Source: DIGJ01 sp041739345 (GTDB lineage: Bacteria; Bacillota; Clostridia; Lachnospirales; Lachnospiraceae). From it: a stretch of 64,000 bases of DNA. Position 1 is the first letter of the stretch; every line of letters starts with the position of its first letter. Positions 43,245 to 52,738 of the stretch are shown here, one piece after another. Under the pieces are notes generated by a model that saw only the letters and a list, made by a program, of their open reading frames with translations, ran no database searches and had not been told where the DNA came from. The translations under genes were made by a program, and so were the position numbers. The DNA is taken from contig JBGSNZ010000038.1 in NCBI GenBank assembly GCA_041739345.1, forward strand, positions 1-64,000, read 5' to 3'.

Positions 43245-43360
43245 AATAAATCTCCTCCTGATATCTATCATTTGTTATTTAAAACGATTCATACTAATTT
43301 TTAATATTTTACTAGCTTAGCGTATTAAAGTCAATGTTTTTTCGAAAACGGATACGTAAA

Positions 43361-44632
43361 TTATGCTTCATCAATTGCTTTTCCGATATCATGACGCATA
43401 TACTTATTTTCATAATGAATCCACTCCGTTGCTTCATATGCATTCGCCCGCGCTTCTTTTAAGGTTTTTCCTTTTGCCGTCACGCCAAGTACACGTCCAC
43501 CATTTGTTGCAATACCATCCTGGGTCCTTTTAGTACCCGCATGAAATACATAATAGTCTTCTTTATTTTTAAAATGTTCAAGCCCTGTAATGTACTTTCC
43601 TTTTTCATAGCTTAGTGGATATCCATCCGAAGCTAAAACAACACAAACTGCTGCATTATCCTCAAAGGTTAACTTTAATTCATTTAAACGTCCTTCTATA
43701 CAAGCTTCCATCACATCAATAATATCATTCTTCATTCTTGGAAGTACAACTTGTGCTTCCGGATCTCCAAATCTTACATTATATTCTAGCACTCTAGGGC
43801 CATTTTGAGTCAAAATCAAGCCAATAAACATAATTCCTATAAAATCTCTGCCCTCTGCTTTCATTGCATCCATAGATGACTGATACACGTGATGCTCACA
43901 AAAGTCTTCAACTTCTTTGGTATAAAACGGGCTAGGAGAAAACGTTCCCATACCACCCGTATTAAGTCCTTGATCCCCATCCTTTGCACGTTTATGATCT
44001 TGCGCACTTGTCATGGGAAGGATATGTGTTCCATCACAAAAACAGAGCACAGAAACCTCTCTACCAGATAAAAATTCTTCGATAACAATACGGTTTCCTG
44101 CATTCCCGAAAGCTTTATCAAGCATTAGGGTCTTTACTCCCTCTTTTGCTTCTTCCATTGAATTACAGATTAAGACACCTTTTCCTAGTGCTAAACCATC
44201 CGCTTTAATTACGATCGGATAAGATACCGTTTCCAGGTATGTACATGCATCCTGCGCACAATCAAAGGATTCATAAGCAGCACTTGGAATATTGTATTTT
44301 TTCATCAAATCTTTTGAGAAAACTTTCGAACCTTCTAATATTGCAGCATTTTTTCTTGGTCCAAAGACCTTTAGTCCTTGTTCTTCAAAAACATCTACGA
44401 TTCCTGCAACTAAAGGATCATCCATTCCAATAATCGTAAGATCAATTTCATTCTCTTTCGCAAAATCTGCCAATCGATTAAGCTCCATTGCTTCGATATC
44501 TACGCATTCTGCAATTTCAGAAATTCCTGCATTTCCAGGAGCACAATAAATTTTATCCACGCGACTACTTTTCGCAACGCACGTTGCAATTGCATGCTCT
44601 CTTCCACCGCTTCCAACAATTAAAATTTTCAT
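43361..44632 (-). CDS. purD: phosphoribosylamine-glycine ligase
   Basis: ATP-grasp enzyme making GAR from phosphoribosylamine and glycine. The 423-residue protein begins MKILIVGSGGREHAIA, with the ATP-grasp core KADGLALGKGVLIC and NTGGMGTFSPSPFY, and the C-terminal RFGDPEAQVVLPR. Its ATG overlaps the purN stop by 4 nt. Confidence 0.97.
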   Translation of the reverse strand: MKILIVGSGGREHAIATCVAKSSRVDKIYCAPGNAGISEIAECVDIEAMELNRLADFAKENEIDLTIIGMDDPLVAGIVDVFEEQGLKVFGPRKNAAILEGSKVFSKDLMKKYNIPSAAYESFDCAQDACTYLETVSYPIVIKADGLALGKGVLICNSMEEAKEGVKTLMLDKAFGNAGNRIVIEEFLSGREVSVLCFCDGTHILPMTSAQDHKRAKDGDQGLNTGGMGTFSPSPFYTKEVEDFCEHHVYQSSMDAMKAEGRDFIGIMFIGLILTQNGPRVLEYNVRFGDPEAQVVLPRMKNDIIDVMEACIEGRLNELKLTFEDNAAVCVVLASDGYPLSYEKGKYITGLEHFKNKEDYYVFHAGTKRTQDGIATNGGRVLGVTAKGKTLKEARANAYEATEWIHYENKYMRHDIGKAIDEA

Positions 44633-45264
44633 CCTTTGCTCCTTTGTTCATCGATTGTTTTACCAAAGAAAGAAACCTTTCCATTTGCAATTCGATCAAT
44701 TGCCTCTGGTAATAGAATCCATTCTGCCTCTTCCATAACTCTTTTTTGCAAGATTTCTGGTGTATCACCATCAAGCACTTCTACCGCCTTTTGTAGCAAA
44801 ATTGGTCCAGTGTCGGTTCCCTCGTCTACAAAATGTACCGTAGCACCTGTCACCTTAACACCTCGTGCCAGTGCTTCTTCATGCACCTTTAAGCCATAGA
44901 ACCCGTCTCCACAAAAGGATGGAATCAGGGAAGGGTGTATATTAATAATCTGATTTTGATAAGCTTCAATGATTTGTTTCGGAAGGATTACAAGATAACC
45001 TGCCAAAACGATTAAATCAATGGAATAGGTCTTCAAATGTTCCAGTAACGCTTCTCCAAAAACTTCTTTGGAATTATAATCTTTTGGAGAAATGCAAACT
45101 GCATTTATTCCATATTTTTTTGCACGACGAAGTGCGTAGGCATCTTTCTTGTTACTAATGACTAACTCTATTTTTGCATTTTGTATCGTTCCATCTTCAA
45201 GACGATCAATCATAGCCTGTAGATTCGTACCGCCACCAGATACCAAAACTGCAACCTTTAGCAT
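44629..45264 (-). CDS. purN: phosphoribosylglycinamide formyltransferase
   Basis: Transfers a formyl group from 10-formyl-THF to GAR. 211 residues with VLVSGGGTNLQAMID at the N-terminus, NIHPSLIPSF (catalytic Asn-His) and VHFVDEGTDTGPILLQ. It overlaps purM by 7 nt and purD by 4 nt in one operon. Confidence 0.97.
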   Translation of the reverse strand: MLKVAVLVSGGGTNLQAMIDRLEDGTIQNAKIELVISNKKDAYALRRAKKYGINAVCISPKDYNSKEVFGEALLEHLKTYSIDLIVLAGYLVILPKQIIEAYQNQIINIHPSLIPSFCGDGFYGLKVHEEALARGVKVTGATVHFVDEGTDTGPILLQKAVEVLDGDTPEILQKRVMEEAEWILLPEAIDRIANGKVSFFGKTIDEQRSKG

Positions 45265-46283
45265 AGTGTTACCCCTTTATCACCTGTTTTAATTTCTCCA
45301 AGTACAAAAGCATTCTCACCTGCAGCCTTGATTAGATTCATTGCTGAATCCACACTATTTTTATCCACTGCAACAATCATACCAATACCCATATTAAAGG
45401 TATTGTACATCATGGCTTCTTCAATGGATCCATCTTTTTGAAGCATTCCAAAGATTGGAGGAACTTCATAGCTATTTTTACGTACATGTGCATGCATTCC
45501 ATCCGGTAGCATTCTAGGAATATTTTCATAAAATCCGCCGCCAGTAATATGACTGCAGGCTTTTACTTTAATACCACCCGTCTTTAGTACCGAAAGTGCT
45601 TTTACATATATTTTTGTTGGAGTCAATAAGGTCTCACCTAATGTACCTCCAAGAGCTTCATAATATTTATCAAGAACTGACTTTTTCATATCAAAAACAT
45701 TACGAACCAATGAATATCCATTGCTGTGAATACCGGAGGAGGCAATTCCAAGTAGTACATCACCAACTTGTAAATCATCACCTGTAATCATGTCTTTTTC
45801 ATCCACGATTCCAACAGCAAATCCAGCTAAATCATATTCATCTATCGGATAAAATCCTGGCATCTCCGCTGTTTCACCACCAATTAATGCTGCATTGGCC
45901 TGCTTACATCCAGTTGCCACTCCACTCACGATTGTTGCAATTCTTTCAGGTTCATTTTTACCACACGCGATATAATCCAAGAAAAATAGAGGTTCCCCGC
46001 CAGTACAAGCAATATCATTTACACACATGGCAACACAATCAATCCCTATGGTATCATGTTTATCCATTAAGAATGCGAGTTTTAACTTTGTTCCAACTCC
46101 ATCAGTGCCTGAAACTAAGGTTGGTTTTTCCATATTTTTAAAATGCTCCAATGAAAAAGCACCTGAAAATCCTCCGATTTTTGTTAGTACTTCTTTTCTC
46201 ATCGTTCCCTGTATATGTTGTTTCATAAGCTCTACTGATTTATAACCTGCCTCAATGTCGACTCCTGCCTTCTTGTAATCCAT
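45258..46283 (-). CDS. purM: phosphoribosylformylglycinamidine cyclo-ligase (AIR synthetase)
   Basis: Closes the imidazole ring to AIR. The 341-residue protein has the GTDGVGTKLKLA substrate loop, MCVNDIACTGGEPLFFLDY and GGGFYENIPRMLP. Start at MDYKKAG with AGGAGGACAAACC. First gene of purM-purN-purD; the other purine genes are not in this window. Confidence 0.97.
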   Translation of the reverse strand: MDYKKAGVDIEAGYKSVELMKQHIQGTMRKEVLTKIGGFSGAFSLEHFKNMEKPTLVSGTDGVGTKLKLAFLMDKHDTIGIDCVAMCVNDIACTGGEPLFFLDYIACGKNEPERIATIVSGVATGCKQANAALIGGETAEMPGFYPIDEYDLAGFAVGIVDEKDMITGDDLQVGDVLLGIASSGIHSNGYSLVRNVFDMKKSVLDKYYEALGGTLGETLLTPTKIYVKALSVLKTGGIKVKACSHITGGGFYENIPRMLPDGMHAHVRKNSYEVPPIFGMLQKDGSIEEAMMYNTFNMGIGMIVAVDKNSVDSAMNLIKAAGENAFVLGEIKTGDKGVTLC

Positions 46284-46415
46284 GGTTTGTCCTCCTGAAT
46301 TTCGTTCTATTGATACATTTCGCATTTATTGTATCACAGAAAACATCATCTTTACTAGCACTTGGCTCTTATCTATTTCTAATACGAATTATAAGTTTAC
46401 CTTATATTTCACCAA

Positions 46416-47846
46416 TTAAACTATTGAACTATCCCCTACAACTTGGACTTTGATTAAATTTGTAGTTCCAGAAATTCCTAGTGGGACGCCTGCCGTTATA
46501 ACGGTCAAATCACCTTCCTGCAAGAAGCCTGTTTGCATTACTTCTTCTATCGCATGGTCAAATAATTCATAAGAATCTTGTTCTTCACGTATATGAAGTG
46601 GATAAATCCCCCAGGATAAATTTAACTGACGGCAGATACGTGGATGAGTAGCGCATCCTAAGATTGGGCATTCCGGACGGTATTTTGTTACCATTCTGGC
46701 TGTTCTTCCTGATTTTGTTACAGTAATAATAGCTTTTGCATTCATATCATGTGCAATCATGCAAGTTGCATGGCAAATTGCTTCTGTCGTATCTGAATCT
46801 ATATTCTCAATTGCTTTAAACCGTTTTTTATAATCAATGTCTTGTTCTGTTCTTTCTGCAATGCGAACCATTGTCTGGAGTGCCTGAGTCGGATATTTTC
46901 CTGCTGCTGTCTCTCCTGAAAGCATAATTGCACTGGTTCCATCATAAATTGCATTTGCTACGTCAGAAATCTCTGCCCTAGTTGGTCTTGGATTCTTCAT
47001 CATCGAATCTAACATCTGCGTTGCTGTAATTACTGGTTTTCCTGCATTGTATACTTTTTTAATGATTAACTTCTGAAGTACTGGCACTTCTTCACCCGGA
47101 ATTTCTACACCCATATCACCTCTGGCAATCATAATTGCGTCGGCTGCTTTAATAATCTCATCAATGTTTTCTACACCTTGCAGATTTTCAATTTTTGCAA
47201 TAATCTGAATGGATTCTCCACCATTTTCTTTTAGGAGATTTCGAACAGCGTTGACATCCTGTGCTGTTCTGGTAAAAGAAGCAGCGATAAAATCATATCC
47301 ATTTTTTATGCCAAATAAAATATCATTCTTATCTTTCTCACTTAAGAAATCCATGGATAATTCTGCACCTGGCACATTGACACCTTTATTATTGGATATG
47401 ACGCCATCATTCATTACAGTACAGTAGATATTGGTGTCATCTAGTTTGTCAACAATAAGTTCAATGAGACCATCATCAATTAATATTTTGGACCCTTCCA
47501 TTACATCCTTCGTAAGTTCCTTGTATGAAATGGATACAATCGTATCATCTCCCTCAATCTCGTTTGTCGTTAATGTAAACTTTTGACCCTGATTGAGTTG
47601 AATCTTTTCCTGTTTGAATTTTCCAATTCGTATTTCTGGCCCTTTTGTATCAAGAAGTGCTGCAACTGGAAGATTTAGTTCATCTCTAAGGCGTTTTATA
47701 ATTTTCAAGCGATTTAAATGTTCCTCATGATCTGCATGTGAAAAATTAAATCTTGCTACATTCATTCCATTGATCATTAATTCCTTAATTGCCTGTTCAT
47801 TATCCGCAGATGGCCCTAGCGTACAAATTATTTTCGTTTTTCTCAT
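46416..47846 (-). CDS. pyk: pyruvate kinase
   Basis: Final glycolytic enzyme, PEP + ADP to pyruvate + ATP. The 476-residue protein starts MRKTKIICTLGPSADN, with GMNVARFNFSHADH, MIARGDMGVEIPGEEVPVLQK and ETAAGKYP. It lacks the extra C-terminal PEP-utiliser domain of Bacillus forms. The start is chosen for its AGGAG and family alignment. With ppdK nearby, the cell has two enzymes for this step. Confidence 0.97.
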   Translation of the reverse strand: MRKTKIICTLGPSADNEQAIKELMINGMNVARFNFSHADHEEHLNRLKIIKRLRDELNLPVAALLDTKGPEIRIGKFKQEKIQLNQGQKFTLTTNEIEGDDTIVSISYKELTKDVMEGSKILIDDGLIELIVDKLDDTNIYCTVMNDGVISNNKGVNVPGAELSMDFLSEKDKNDILFGIKNGYDFIAASFTRTAQDVNAVRNLLKENGGESIQIIAKIENLQGVENIDEIIKAADAIMIARGDMGVEIPGEEVPVLQKLIIKKVYNAGKPVITATQMLDSMMKNPRPTRAEISDVANAIYDGTSAIMLSGETAAGKYPTQALQTMVRIAERTEQDIDYKKRFKAIENIDSDTTEAICHATCMIAHDMNAKAIITVTKSGRTARMVTKYRPECPILGCATHPRICRQLNLSWGIYPLHIREEQDSYELFDHAIEEVMQTGFLQEGDLTVITAGVPLGISGTTNLIKVQVVGDSSIV

Positions 47847-48019
47847 AAATATTCTCCTATCTATTCTTTCAATTTTTTTGTTTTCCATTCATATATTACA
47901 TTTTAAATATAATTGTAAAGTATAACACATTTTTTTCACAAACTATAGACTTGCATTTTAAAAGTTTTACCATATCTCTTTTAAAAATTCAGTATTTACT
48001 ATATACCATCACCAGATAA

Positions 48020-48078
48020 AAATCAAGGAACCGTCGCAATATCAACGATACTGTCGATATTGGCAACAATTCCTTTTG
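48020..48078 (-). terminator. terminator after the lipoprotein operon
   Basis: An imperfect hairpin of AAGGAACCGTCGCAATATC with GATATTGGCAACAATTCCTT; G-T pairs keep the stem. A similar hairpin follows the sister gene at 50416-50470, so gene and terminator were probably duplicated together. Confidence 0.6.
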
Positions 48079-48086
48079 TTTAAGTA

Positions 48087-50345
48087 TTACTGTATTTCGT
48101 TTAAGTAAGTCTGCACTCTGTTTTGGATAAGTTTTACTGTTTCCTGTGCAGATTTTTGTCCTGCAAAATAAGCACCGGTTTCTTCCTCCATAATTTCATA
48201 AATCTTCATATCGTATCGCATTACCTGATTGAGTGATTTTAAGAATGTCATTACTTTTTCACATTCTTCATCCGTTACGGTACCTAATTTTTCTTCTTTT
48301 CCATTCAGCATATACGTTTCTTCATATGGAACTTCTTTCCCCTTTTCATCGGGATAAGTCTTTACCTTTTGGGCCTCCTCTTTTTTCTTTTCGATAGAAG
48401 AGAGTTTTACAGGCCACACATAAGATACCGAATCTTGATAGTCATCTTCAAAAAAAGTTTTTACAAAATCCCAGGCTGCATCCTGAGCAACGGATCTGGC
48501 TGAAATGGAAAGTTCAAAATTTGCAGAAATAGCAGAACCATTTTTACTTGCATTCGGAAATCCAATAAAAGTTATATCTTCACCAAAGGTTACTTTCTGT
48601 ATCCGATGTAAATCCGAAAAATCAGTTATATTGTTTGTCATCAGTAGTGTTTTCCCATTGCGATAAGCTAGCTCTTCATCACCACTTCTTCTTCCGTCGT
48701 CATAATTCGTTTCAGAATCATCATAGTTCTCCGGAAATTCATTTGCAAATTCAATCAGACGAATAAACTCCTCGTTTTCAAAATTACAGGTACCTTTTTC
48801 CCAGTCAATATATTCATCCATGCACATATAGCTACCATAAGCTAGAATAGTAGATTTGACTACATCACTAAAGACTTTAGTTCCCTGCGGTTTGGAAGCT
48901 ACCAATGCATCTAAATCATCCATATTCCATCCCATTTTGCTTCCTACATCTGATGTTTTTCCCATAACTGTAAATGGATAAAAAGATGGAACTATCGCAT
49001 ATAATTTACCATTTCGTTCAAAGGCATCAAATATATTTTCCAGATAATCTTTCCTATTAAAATTTTCATCTTTTTCTATTAATTCATTAAAATCCAGAAA
49101 AAGTCCTTTGGAGGCGCAGTTTTCTAACGAATCAGAATTACTAACACAAATAATATCCGGAACATTGCCTGAAATAATATCGGTACTTAACTTTTTAGAA
49201 CCAGCTTGGTAATCATCTTCCGTATTATAAACAGAATAGTCTTTTAACGTAATACGATATTTTTCACTCTTTTTATTAAATTCAATGATAACAGGACTAA
49301 GCTCCATATCATAAACGGTAGCCATCGTAAGTACCGTCTTGTCAACTACGTCTTGTGGTGCTACTTTAGTTAATACAGCAAGCTCACTGATATTCTTCAT
49401 AAAATTATTGGTTACACATGCGATCCTTCCGTCTGATAATCCAGAAATGCAATTAACCGAGCTTCCGTCAATATCAGAATCAATCCAGTTAATTAGTTTT
49501 GTTTTTTCACTGTTTGCCATATTGTACCCATATAAATCCATTGAATCCTTCATAAACAAATCATATCCGACTGCCTGATAAATTGAACAATTATTTAAAT
49601 TTTCATCCATTTTAATAGGTTCTGAAAATTTCTTGGTTTGAGCATCATACTCCTTTATTTCCTTTGAGGAATAGTCTTGTGTATACTGTGTAAGCATCAC
49701 ATTACCCTCCTGTGTCAGGAATGCACTATCAACATAACTGTCGGTAGTATCAATGGAATTTGCTAATTTTCCATCCTTGTCATAAATATCAATACTCTCG
49801 GAAGATACCATAAAAATCAATCCGGATTTATCTACCAACATACTGTTTGGGTAAAAATCTTCTTTATCTTTTAATTCCACATTTAAAAGTTCTTTCCCAT
49901 TGCCATCTACTTTTGTAAGATAGTTCTTTGTGATATACTGAATATTTTCGGGATCTGTTTTATCCTCTTTATATTGCGATTTAAAGAAACATAAGTTACC
50001 ATCTTGATCGACCGTAAAGCTGCTAATGCTGGTATTTTGATCATTCTTTGATTCATAAATAAGTTTCGCATCCGTTCCGTCTGCATTCATGGAGCAAATC
50101 ATATAAGTATAATCTTTTGTCTCGTTGTAACCATCAATATAAATGCTGTCCTTCACCACTTTCATGGTATTAATGCGCGTCATTCCTTCCGGTAAATCAT
50201 AATAATTTGCACTGTAAACATGCTCTTTATCCATGACTGCTCCTACAGACGCTGACTTACTTCCACACCCTGTAAATAATCCTGTAGCCATTGCTGCCAC
50301 CATTGTAAGTGCAATACATCTAGTTAATAGTTTTTTTGTATTCAT
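48087..50345 (-). CDS. lipoprotein: beta-propeller-like N-terminal region plus solute-binding domain, copy 1
   Basis: The 752-residue lipoprotein has a lipobox LFTGC (C27) after a hydrophobic signal, so it is anchored outside the membrane. Residues about 45-370 show repeated strand patterns (DKSGLIFMVSSESIDIYDKD, TQEGNVMLTQY, CSMNADGTDAKLIYE) suggesting a beta-propeller-like fold. The remainder resembles an ABC extracellular solute-binding protein (PVIIEFNKKSEKYRITLKDY, DIISGNVPDIICV). Start at MNTKKLLTRC with GGGGAG upstream. The neighbouring paralog has the same length and very similar sequence. The ligand is unknown; sugars are likely from the permease partners. Confidence 0.8.
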   Translation of the reverse strand: MNTKKLLTRCIALTMVAAMATGLFTGCGSKSASVGAVMDKEHVYSANYYDLPEGMTRINTMKVVKDSIYIDGYNETKDYTYMICSMNADGTDAKLIYESKNDQNTSISSFTVDQDGNLCFFKSQYKEDKTDPENIQYITKNYLTKVDGNGKELLNVELKDKEDFYPNSMLVDKSGLIFMVSSESIDIYDKDGKLANSIDTTDSYVDSAFLTQEGNVMLTQYTQDYSSKEIKEYDAQTKKFSEPIKMDENLNNCSIYQAVGYDLFMKDSMDLYGYNMANSEKTKLINWIDSDIDGSSVNCISGLSDGRIACVTNNFMKNISELAVLTKVAPQDVVDKTVLTMATVYDMELSPVIIEFNKKSEKYRITLKDYSVYNTEDDYQAGSKKLSTDIISGNVPDIICVSNSDSLENCASKGLFLDFNELIEKDENFNRKDYLENIFDAFERNGKLYAIVPSFYPFTVMGKTSDVGSKMGWNMDDLDALVASKPQGTKVFSDVVKSTILAYGSYMCMDEYIDWEKGTCNFENEEFIRLIEFANEFPENYDDSETNYDDGRRSGDEELAYRNGKTLLMTNNITDFSDLHRIQKVTFGEDITFIGFPNASKNGSAISANFELSISARSVAQDAAWDFVKTFFEDDYQDSVSYVWPVKLSSIEKKKEEAQKVKTYPDEKGKEVPYEETYMLNGKEEKLGTVTDEECEKVMTFLKSLNQVMRYDMKIYEIMEEETGAYFAGQKSAQETVKLIQNRVQTYLNEIQ

Positions 50346-50415
50346 ACTTTTCCCTCTCCCCTTTTTTATAACTTTACTTCTTCTCGCTTCCTTCTGGCAT
50401 TTCAATTTCATCTTA

Positions 50416-50470
50416 AAAAGGAACTGTTGCAAAATCATCATTAGTATTGATTTTTACAACAATTCCTTTT
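50416..50470 (-). terminator. hairpin between the two lipoprotein genes
   Basis: AAAAGGAACTGTTGCAAAA pairs with the downstream TTTTTACAACAATTCCTTTT with C/T variation kept by G-T pairs. It may stop or attenuate the transcript between the two lipoprotein genes. Confidence 0.6.
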
Positions 50471-50479
50471 CATTAATTG

Positions 50480-52738
50480 TTACTGTATTTCATTTAAGTA
50501 AGTTTGTACTCTGTTCTGAATTAGTTTTGCTGTCTCATCGGCAGATTTTTGTCCTGCAAAATAAGCACCGCTTTCTTCTTCCATGATTTCATATACCTTC
50601 ATATCATATCTCATTACCTGATTGAGTGATTTTAGGTATGTCATAACTTTTTCGCATTCTTCGTCGGATACGACACCTAATTTCTCCTCTTTTCCATTCA
50701 CTGTATAGGTTTCATCATATGGAACTTCCTTACCCTTTTCATCCGTATAAGTCTGAACCTTTTGATCAGTTTCTTTCTTCTTTTCGATTGCTGAAAGTTT
50801 TACTGGCCATGCATAAGAACCAGCTTCTTGATAATCATCAGCAAAAAAAGTCTTTACGAAATCCCATGCTGCATCCTGTGAAGCTGATTTTGATGAAATA
50901 GCAAGTTCAATATTAGGATAAATAGCAGAACCAATTTTGCTTGCATTAGGGAATCCAACAAAGGTTACATCTTCTCCAAAGGTTACCTTCTGCAAACGAT
51001 GAAATTCCGAAAAACTTGATAAAAAGCACACCTGCAAAAGTGTTTTTCCTTTTCGATAAGATAAATCTTCCCCACTAGCTTGATTCATTTCTGCATTTTG
51101 AGAATTATTATCATCTAACTTTTCTGGAAACTGATTTGCAAATTCAAGCAGACGGATAAACTCCTTGTCACCAAAATTACAGGTTCCTTTTTCCCAATCA
51201 ACATATTGATCCATGCACATATAACTACCATAAGATAAGATAGTAGATTTTACTGCATCACTTAAGATTTTGGTTTCCTTTGGTTTGGAAGCTACTAATG
51301 CGTCTAAATCATCCATGGTCCATCCCATTTCACTACCAACATCTGATGTTTTTCCTACAATAGAAAAGGAAGAAAACGCTGGAACTAACGTATATAACTT
51401 GCCATTCTTTTCAAAAGCTGTAAAGATATTTTCTAGATAATCACTCTTTTTAAAACTATCATCCTTTTTAATTAATTCATTAAAATCAACAAATAGCCCC
51501 TTGGATGCACAGCTTTCAAAAGAACTTGCATCACTTACACAAAGAATATCTGGTACGTTGCCAGAAATAATATCAGAATTTAGCTTCTCGGAACCTGCAT
51601 TATAATCGTCCTCTGTGTTATAAATAGAATAGTCTTTTAACGTAATACGATATTTTTCACTCTTTTTATTAAATTCTATAATAACAGGACTAAGTTGCAT
51701 GTCATACACCGTGGCCATTGTAAGTACTGTCTTGTCTACAACATTTTTTGGTTCAACCTTAGTTAATACTGCAAGCTCACTCGTGTTCTTCATGTAGTTA
51801 TTCGTAACGCATGCCAATCTTCCATCTGATAATCCAGAAATATAATTAACCGAGCTTCCATCAATGTCAGAATCAATCCAATTGATGATTTGTGTCTTTT
51901 CGCCGCCCGAAATATTATATCCGTATAAATTCGTACTGTCCTGCATAAACAGATCATAATCAACTGCCTGATAAAATGTATAATTATTTAAATTTCCGTC
52001 CATTTTAATTGGTTCAGAAAATTTCTTAGTTTTCGCATCATACTCTTTTATTTCCTTTGAGGAATAGTCTTGTGTATACTGTGTAAGCATCACATTACCC
52101 TCCTTTGTCAGGAATGCATTATCCACATAACTATTGGTAGTATCAATTGAATTCGCTAATTTTCCATCCTTATCATAAATATCGAGGCTCTCAGAAGATA
52201 ACATAAATATCGTTCCGGATCCATCCACCAACATGCTGTTTGGATAGAAATTTTCTTTTCCTTTTAATTCCACATTTAAGATTTCTTTACCATTACCATC
52301 TACTTTTGTAAGGTAGTTCTTTGTGGTATACTGAACATTTTCAGGATCTGTTTTATCTTCTTTCGATTCCGATTTAAAGAAGCATAAGTTACCCTCACTA
52401 TCAACCGTAAAATTGCTAATATTGCTATTTTGATCATTCTTTTGTTCATAAATAAGTTTCGCATCTGTTCCATCTGCACTCATGGAGCAAATCAAATAAG
52501 TATAATTACTTGTTTCGTTGTAGCCATCAATATAAATGCGATCGTTCGCCACTTTCATGGTATTAATGCGCGTCATTCCTTCCGGCAAATCATAATAATC
52601 CGCATGGTAAACATGCTCTTTATCCATGACTGCTCCTCCTGATGCTGACTTGCTTCCACACCCTGTAAATAACCCTGCAACCATTGTTGCTACCATCGTA
52701 AGTGCAATGCACCTAATTATTCGACTTCTCTTTTTCAT
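50480..52738 (-). CDS. lipoprotein: beta-propeller-like N-terminal region plus solute-binding domain, copy 2
   Basis: A 752-residue paralog of the next gene downstream, with the same lipobox LFTGC (C27), N-terminal repeats and C-terminal solute-binding domain. Residue-by-residue agreement is high over the full length, with the main differences around the ligand domain (for example MNQASGEDLSYRKG). GGGAGGAATT precedes the start inside the preceding gene, which it overlaps by 26 nt, so it is coupled to that gene. Confidence 0.8.
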   Translation of the reverse strand: MKKRSRIIRCIALTMVATMVAGLFTGCGSKSASGGAVMDKEHVYHADYYDLPEGMTRINTMKVANDRIYIDGYNETSNYTYLICSMSADGTDAKLIYEQKNDQNSNISNFTVDSEGNLCFFKSESKEDKTDPENVQYTTKNYLTKVDGNGKEILNVELKGKENFYPNSMLVDGSGTIFMLSSESLDIYDKDGKLANSIDTTNSYVDNAFLTKEGNVMLTQYTQDYSSKEIKEYDAKTKKFSEPIKMDGNLNNYTFYQAVDYDLFMQDSTNLYGYNISGGEKTQIINWIDSDIDGSSVNYISGLSDGRLACVTNNYMKNTSELAVLTKVEPKNVVDKTVLTMATVYDMQLSPVIIEFNKKSEKYRITLKDYSIYNTEDDYNAGSEKLNSDIISGNVPDILCVSDASSFESCASKGLFVDFNELIKKDDSFKKSDYLENIFTAFEKNGKLYTLVPAFSSFSIVGKTSDVGSEMGWTMDDLDALVASKPKETKILSDAVKSTILSYGSYMCMDQYVDWEKGTCNFGDKEFIRLLEFANQFPEKLDDNNSQNAEMNQASGEDLSYRKGKTLLQVCFLSSFSEFHRLQKVTFGEDVTFVGFPNASKIGSAIYPNIELAISSKSASQDAAWDFVKTFFADDYQEAGSYAWPVKLSAIEKKKETDQKVQTYTDEKGKEVPYDETYTVNGKEEKLGVVSDEECEKVMTYLKSLNQVMRYDMKVYEIMEEESGAYFAGQKSADETAKLIQNRVQTYLNEIQ

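Noticed and set aside
46284..46415. Riboswitch or strong promoter before purM
   Set aside because: Only a TACAAT-like -10 without a good -35 is visible; no purine-riboswitch core.
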